Shown: positions 11,647 through 14,908 of the stretch, piece after piece
Layout: the number at the start of each line of letters is the position of its first letter
Position numbering within the stretch: the first letter of the stretch is position 1
Origin: Candidatus Avelusimicrobium fimicolum
GTDB lineage: Bacteria; Elusimicrobiota; Elusimicrobia; Elusimicrobiales; Elusimicrobiaceae
DNA length: 14,908 nucleotides
Direction of reading: 5' to 3'
Assembly (NCBI GenBank): GCA_900541355.1
Contig: UQJU01000031.1
Span: forward strand, 1 to 14,908
Position numbers and translations under genes: made by a program
The notes under the pieces: model-generated
The model's database searches: none
Seen by the model: only the letters and a program-made list of their open reading frames with translations
Told to the model about the DNA's origin: nothing

Positions 11647-12438
11647 ATGACTGAAGAAATCAAAAATGCTGCTGGTGCCCAAGAGGCAACCCCCGTTGCT
11701 GAAGCGGCCAAAGCAGAAACTGTCAAAGAAGCCCCGGCTACGTTTCGTTTCGTAATCGGCGAGAAAGTGGGTATGACCCAACTCTTTGATGAAAAAGGCA
11801 ACCTTCACGGTGTGTCCGTTGTAAAAGCGGGTCCGTGCAAAGTTGTACGTGTCAGAACCCAGGATAAAGACGGTTACAATGCCGTTTGCGTGGGTTTTGG
11901 CGAAGTGAAAGAAAACAAACTTAACAAACCTGAACTCGGTTATTTCAAAAAAGCCAATGTGGCGCCGGTCAAACATATGAAGGAATGCCGTGTGGCCGAC
12001 GTGAATGGTTTTGAAATTGGTCAAGTCATTTCACTTGAAAAGATTTTTAAACCCGGCGACTATGTGGACGTCCAGGGGAAAATTAAAGGCCACGGTTTTG
12101 CCGGTGCGATGAAACGCCACGGCTTTGCCGGTCAGGCTGATTCCCACGGTGCATCTGACAGATGCCGCGCTCCGGGTTCCTTGGGCTCCCGCCGCTCTTT
12201 GGGTAAAGTGCTCTCCGGTCAGCGTATGGCTGGCCACTATGGTACCACCACCCATACCGTCGCCAAGATTGAAGTTGTGAAAGTGGATAACGAAAACGGT
12301 CTCTTGTTCCTTAAAGGCTCTGTGCCGGGTGCAAGAGGTTCTATCGTCTCCGTCTTGGAAACTTCCAAATACAAAAAACACTATGTGGCGCCCCAGCAGC
12401 ATAAAGTGTCTGCTTCTAAGGCCGCCAACAAGAAGTAA
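11647..12438 (+). CDS. rplC: 50S ribosomal protein L3 with N-terminal extension
   Basis: L3 binds the 3' end of 23S rRNA early in 50S assembly and reaches toward the peptidyl transferase centre. The core is clear: VIGEKVGMTQLF near residue 36, GHGFAGAMKRHGFAG at about 149-162, RAPGSLGSRRSLGKV, and GSVPGARGS near the end. Q163 sits where PrmB methylates L3 in E. coli. At 263 residues it is longer than the usual ~210: there are about 33 extra residues at the N-terminus, rich in Ala and Glu, plus a Lys/Ala-rich C-terminal tail. The extension is likely real because it contains no other in-frame ATG, GTG or TTG before the core, and AGGAAA at 11630-11635 precedes the ATG. The 13-base gap between AGGA and the ATG is long. 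Confidence 0.96.
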   Translation: MTEEIKNAAGAQEATPVAEAAKAETVKEAPATFRFVIGEKVGMTQLFDEKGNLHGVSVVKAGPCKVVRVRTQDKDGYNAVCVGFGEVKENKLNKPELGYFKKANVAPVKHMKECRVADVNGFEIGQVISLEKIFKPGDYVDVQGKIKGHGFAGAMKRHGFAGQADSHGASDRCRAPGSLGSRRSLGKVLSGQRMAGHYGTTTHTVAKIEVVKVDNENGLLFLKGSVPGARGSIVSVLETSKYKKHYVAPQQHKVSASKAANKK

Positions 12439-12450
12439 GGACTTTGACCC

Positions 12451-13083
12451 ATGGAAACTAAAGTTTTAGATATTAAAGGAAAAGAAAAAGGGACCTGCGC
12501 TCTGCCGGATAGTTTGTTCGCCGTCAAAGCCAACCCTACGTTCCTGCACGAAGTCATCACCGCCTTTTTGGCCAACCAAAGACGCGGCACCGCTGATGTA
12601 AAAACCCGCAGCGAAGTGTCCGGAACCGGCAAAAAACCGTGGAAACAGAAAGGCACCGGCCGCGCCCGCCAGGGCAGTTTGCGCGCTGTGCAGTTCCGCC
12701 ACGGCGGTATCGCTTTTGGGCCTACCCCGCATTCCTATCGTCAGGATTTGCCGGCCGCCAAACGCAGAACCGCTTTGGCTATGGCTCTTTCCACCAAACT
12801 GGCCGAAGGCAACTTGGTAGTTTTGGACTCTTTGACCTTCAAAGAACCCAAAACCAAAGCCTTTGCCGCTGTAATGGAAACATTAGCCGCCGGCCGCAAA
12901 CCGTTGGTGCTTGATAACTTTGCCGACGAAAATGCCGCTTTGGCCTGCCGCAATATGGAAGGTTTAACCCATATCCCGACGCAGGACATCAACGCCTACG
13001 TGGTGCTCAACAGTTCCAAAGTCATCTTGACCAAAGACGCTGTTGAAAAACTGTGCGATACCTTCGCCAAGGAGACGAAATAA
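12451..13083 (+). CDS. rplD: 50S ribosomal protein L4
   Basis: L4 (210 residues) is an early-assembly 50S protein whose loop lines the peptide exit tunnel and touches the macrolide-binding area. The loop is unmistakable: RRGTADVKTRSEVSGTGKKP then WKQKGTGRARQGSLRAVQFR. The globular part (from about 105) has AKRRTALAMALSTKL and the Rossmann-like LVVLDSLTF strand. In E. coli L4 is also the autogenous repressor of the S10 operon; the leader hairpin at 11186-11243 would be its natural target here, but that is inference. TAAGGA overlapping the rplC stop (12436-12441) is the ribosome site, 9 bases before the ATG. The stop overlaps the next gene by one base (TAATG). Confidence 0.97.
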   Translation: METKVLDIKGKEKGTCALPDSLFAVKANPTFLHEVITAFLANQRRGTADVKTRSEVSGTGKKPWKQKGTGRARQGSLRAVQFRHGGIAFGPTPHSYRQDLPAAKRRTALAMALSTKLAEGNLVVLDSLTFKEPKTKAFAAVMETLAAGRKPLVLDNFADENAALACRNMEGLTHIPTQDINAYVVLNSSKVILTKDAVEKLCDTFAKETK

Positions 13084-13085
13084 TG
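13069..13085 (+). promoter_or_regulatory. Ribosome binding site and start that define rplW
   Basis: AAGGAG at 13069-13074 stands 8 bases before the ATG at 13083-13085, which shares one base with the rplD stop (TAATG). An in-frame ATG at 13053 would add ten residues with no counterpart in L23 and lies before this site, so it is not used. Confidence 0.85.
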
Positions 13086-13379
13086 TCCCGCACGTATGAA
13101 ACGTTAAAAAAGCCCCTTTTGACTGAAAAAAGTCTTATTGAAAGAGACACGCATAACCGCTACGGCTTCGTAGTGGCCAAAACCGCGTCTAAGGGCGAAA
13201 TCAAAACCGCGGTGGAAAAAATCTTTAATGTAACCGTTACCAAAATCAACACCATTAACGTAACGGGCAAAACCCACCGTATGGGTCGCTTTGAAGGGAA
13301 AAGACCTGATTATAAAAAGGCCTTTGTTACCTTGAAAGAAGGCGATAAAATTGAAGTGGTGGAAGCCGCTTCAAAGTAG
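13083..13379 (+). CDS. rplW: 50S ribosomal protein L23
   Basis: L23 (98 residues, normal length) lies at the polypeptide exit of the 50S subunit and is the docking point for trigger factor and SRP. The family signature is visible as LKKPLLTEKS near the N-terminus, then RYGFVVAKTASKGEIKTAVEKIF (described in two parts: RYGFVVAKTASKGEIK and TAVEKIFNVTV), VNT-type INTINVTGKTHRMGRF, and DYKKAFVTLKEGDKI at the end. The ATG at 13083 is preferred over an upstream in-frame ATG because of the AAGGAG 8 bases before it and the TAATG overlap with rplD, indicating translational coupling. Stop is TAG, one of two in the window. Confidence 0.96.
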   Translation: MSRTYETLKKPLLTEKSLIERDTHNRYGFVVAKTASKGEIKTAVEKIFNVTVTKINTINVTGKTHRMGRFEGKRPDYKKAFVTLKEGDKIEVVEAASK

Positions 13380-13400
13380 CGAAAGGAGAAACTACTAACT

Positions 13401-14240
13401 ATGCCTATTAAGTCATTTAGACCTTATACCCCTTCCCGCAGAACGATTACGGTTTCGGATTATTCCGATATTACCAAAACCACTCCGGAGAAGAGTTTAA
13501 CCAAAGGTCTGCGCAAAACCGGCGGCAGAAATAACACCGGTATGATTATGGTTCGCCACATTGGTGGTGGCCACAGACGTGCTTACAGACAAATTGATTT
13601 TAGAAGAGAAAAATACGGCATTCCGGCCAAAGTCGTGTCTATTGAATACGACCCGAACAGAAGCGCCCGTATTTGTCTTTTAAATTACGCTGACGGCGAA
13701 AAGAGATATATTCTTCATCCGCTCGGCGTACAGGTGGGCGATGTGTTGATGTCCGGCCCGGCCGCTGATATTAAAGTGGGTAACTGCCTTGCTCTTAAAA
13801 ATATTCCCGAAGGTACTTTTATCCACGCGATTGAATTGAAAGTTGGCAAAGGCGCCCAGTTGGCTCGCAGCGCGGGCAGCCAGGCCCAACTTATGGCCAA
13901 AGAATCGGACTATGCCCATATCAAAATGCCGTCCGGTGAAATTCGCTTGGTCCCCAGCGCTTGCTGCGCGACGATCGGCCAAGTGGGCAACATTGACCAC
14001 GGCAACGTCGTAATCGGCAACGCCGGCAGAAACAGACATCGCGGCGAAAGACCTACCGTACGCGGTAGCGCTATGAACGCGGTTGACCACCCGATGGGCG
14101 GCGGCCGTGGGCACGGTAAAGGCGGAAACATTCCGCGCTCCCCGTGGAACCAGCAGACCCGCGGTCTGAAAACTCGCTCCACCAAAAAAGCGTTCGGCTG
14201 GATGATTGTCAGCGACAGAAGAAAAAACAAGGTTAAGTAA
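13401..14240 (+). CDS. rplB: 50S ribosomal protein L2
   Basis: L2 (279 residues; usually 273-280) is one of the proteins nearest the peptidyl transferase centre and is needed for subunit association. Recognised from KSFRPYTPSRRT, GRNNTGMIMVRHIGGGHRR, IEYDPNRSARICLLNYADGE, and the C-terminal KTRSTKKAFGWMIVSDR. The near-invariant NPVDHPHGGGEGR is here NAVDHPMGGGRGH (226-238): D229 and H230, matching the E. coli D228/H229 pair discussed for peptidyl transfer, are kept, while Pro becomes Ala, the second His becomes Met, and EGR becomes RGH. AAAGGAG at 13382-13388 is the ribosome site, 12 bases before the ATG. rpsS starts 2 bases after its stop. Confidence 0.97.
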   Translation: MPIKSFRPYTPSRRTITVSDYSDITKTTPEKSLTKGLRKTGGRNNTGMIMVRHIGGGHRRAYRQIDFRREKYGIPAKVVSIEYDPNRSARICLLNYADGEKRYILHPLGVQVGDVLMSGPAADIKVGNCLALKNIPEGTFIHAIELKVGKGAQLARSAGSQAQLMAKESDYAHIKMPSGEIRLVPSACCATIGQVGNIDHGNVVIGNAGRNRHRGERPTVRGSAMNAVDHPMGGGRGHGKGGNIPRSPWNQQTRGLKTRSTKKAFGWMIVSDRRKNKVK

Positions 14241-14242
14241 TT

Positions 14243-14527
14243 ATGGGAAGATCAACTAAAAAAGGTCCGTTCGTGGATTTAAACCTGTTGGAAAAAGTTC
14301 AGGCGATGAACGCTTCCAATGAAAAGAAACCTATCAAGACGTGGGCAAGAGCCTGCACCATCGTGCCGGAATTCGTGGGACACACGTTTCTGGTGCACAA
14401 TGGCAGAAAATTTCTTCCCATTTACGTTTCCGAAAGAATGGTAGGATACAAACTCGGTGAATTTTCTTTCACTCGTTTGTTCAAAGGTCACGGTGGCATG
14501 ACGAAAGATTCCACCGCCCTGAAATAA
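14243..14527 (+). CDS. rpsS: 30S ribosomal protein S19
   Basis: S19 (94 residues, normal) sits in the 30S head with S13 and contacts the A-site tRNA region. Recognised from MGRSTKKGPFVDLNLLEKV, IKTWARACTIVPEFVGHTF, HNGRKFLPIYVSERMVGYKLGEF (seen as NGRKFLPIYVSERMVGYKLG) and the final TRLFKGHGG. The ATG lies 2 bases after the rplB stop with only a weak AAGG (14229-14232), so it is probably translated by coupling to rplB. Gene order rplB-rpsS-rplV is the universal bacterial S10 order. Confidence 0.97.
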   Translation: MGRSTKKGPFVDLNLLEKVQAMNASNEKKPIKTWARACTIVPEFVGHTFLVHNGRKFLPIYVSERMVGYKLGEFSFTRLFKGHGGMTKDSTALK

Positions 14528-14543
14528 GAGTTGAGGATTTGAT

Positions 14544-14903
14544 ATGGAAGCTTGTGCAAAAGCTAAATTTCAACGTTTCGGCAGCCGCAAGGTAAACTTG
14601 GTGCTGGATCAAATCCGCGGTAAAAACGTCAAGGCGGCGGAGGAAGTTCTTCCTTTCGTAGCCAAACGCACCTCGGATTTGGTGGCCAAAACTTTACACA
14701 GCGCTGCTGCTAACCTGGAAGTGAAAGCCGGCAAAAAACTGGATTTCAGCAAAGTCTTCATTAAAGAAGCGTTTGCTAACCTCGGCCCCAGCGGCCACTT
14801 GAAAAGAGTACAGCCCGGCCCGCAGGGTCGCGCTATGCCCTATAAGAAAAGTATGTGTCATTTGACTGTCATTGTTACCGACGAAAAAAAGGGAGGTCGC
14901 TAA
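14544..14903 (+). CDS. rplV: 50S ribosomal protein L22
   Basis: L22 (119 residues; usually 110-115) binds all domains of 23S rRNA and its long hairpin narrows the exit tunnel, opposite L4. Recognised from RFGSRKVNLVLDQIRGKNV at the N-terminus, the helix KTLHSAAANLE, the segment KVFIKEAFANLGPSG, and the hairpin and C-terminal strand ending CHLTVIVTDEKKGG. In the hairpin the usual RxRPRAMGRA is RVQPGPQGRAM here, a modest departure. GAGGA at 14533-14537 precedes the ATG by 6 bases. The window ends 5 bases after its TAA; rpsC would be expected next. Confidence 0.95.
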   Translation: MEACAKAKFQRFGSRKVNLVLDQIRGKNVKAAEEVLPFVAKRTSDLVAKTLHSAAANLEVKAGKKLDFSKVFIKEAFANLGPSGHLKRVQPGPQGRAMPYKKSMCHLTVIVTDEKKGGR

Positions 14904-14908
14904 TTTAT

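Noticed and set aside
13053..13082. ATG at 13053 as the rplW start
   Set aside because: It adds ten residues foreign to L23 and lies before the AAGGAG at 13069; the ATG at 13083 fits better.

Overview
The window is a bacterial chromosome segment holding the transcription/translation core cluster, almost entirely on the + strand. It starts inside rpoB and runs rpoB'-rpoC-rpsL-rpsG-fusA-tuf (the rpoBC and str genes), then about 1.9 kb of accessory DNA, then the start of the S10 operon: rpsJ-rplC-rplD-rplW-rplB-rpsS-rplV, ending 5 bases after the rplV stop. Base composition looks close to 50% GC, Shine-Dalgarno sites are AGGAG-like, and the genes are tightly packed with 1-base overlaps or short gaps. 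TAA is the stop everywhere except tuf and rplW (TAG). The proteins are clearly bacterial. The odd EF-Tu switch I, the Ala/Glu-rich tails on RpoB and L3, and a possible pilin-type remnant make a gut-type Elusimicrobiota member my best guess. That placement is an inference from family resemblance, not something the window proves.

Region by region. 1-9371: RNA polymerase beta (C-terminal part) and beta', S12, S7, EF-G and EF-Tu. They probably form one transcription unit whose promoter lies upstream of the window; a GC-rich hairpin sits between fusA and tuf and a strong intrinsic terminator follows tuf. 9390-10963: three small Cys-rich lipoprotein genes. The first has an extended -10 box so close to its ATG that its mRNA should be leaderless. 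The second and third form a two-gene operon with their own promoter. Between the first and second lies a 486-base gap with a terminator, many overlapping inverted repeats and a possible decayed pilin-like 3' end on the minus strand. 10964-11283: the S10 control region, with a GC stem-loop, a 12-bp inverted repeat overlapping the -35 of one candidate promoter, a second extended -10 promoter, and a long leader hairpin followed by seven T. 11284-14903: S10, L3, L4, L23, L2, S19 and L22.

How it fits together: the large genes encode the transcription and translation machinery, and S10 (NusE) and L4 are the classical regulatory proteins of such operons. The leader hairpin before rpsJ looks like a place for attenuation of ribosomal protein synthesis. 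The lipoproteins have no evident tie to translation; they look like a lineage-specific insertion between two blocks that are often adjacent in other bacteria.

The observations most worth following are the EF-Tu whose nearly universal RGITI switch I motif is replaced and lengthened by two residues, the three lipoproteins whose cysteine spacing matches residue for residue, the S10 leader hairpin, and the inverted-repeat-rich gap at 9803-10143.
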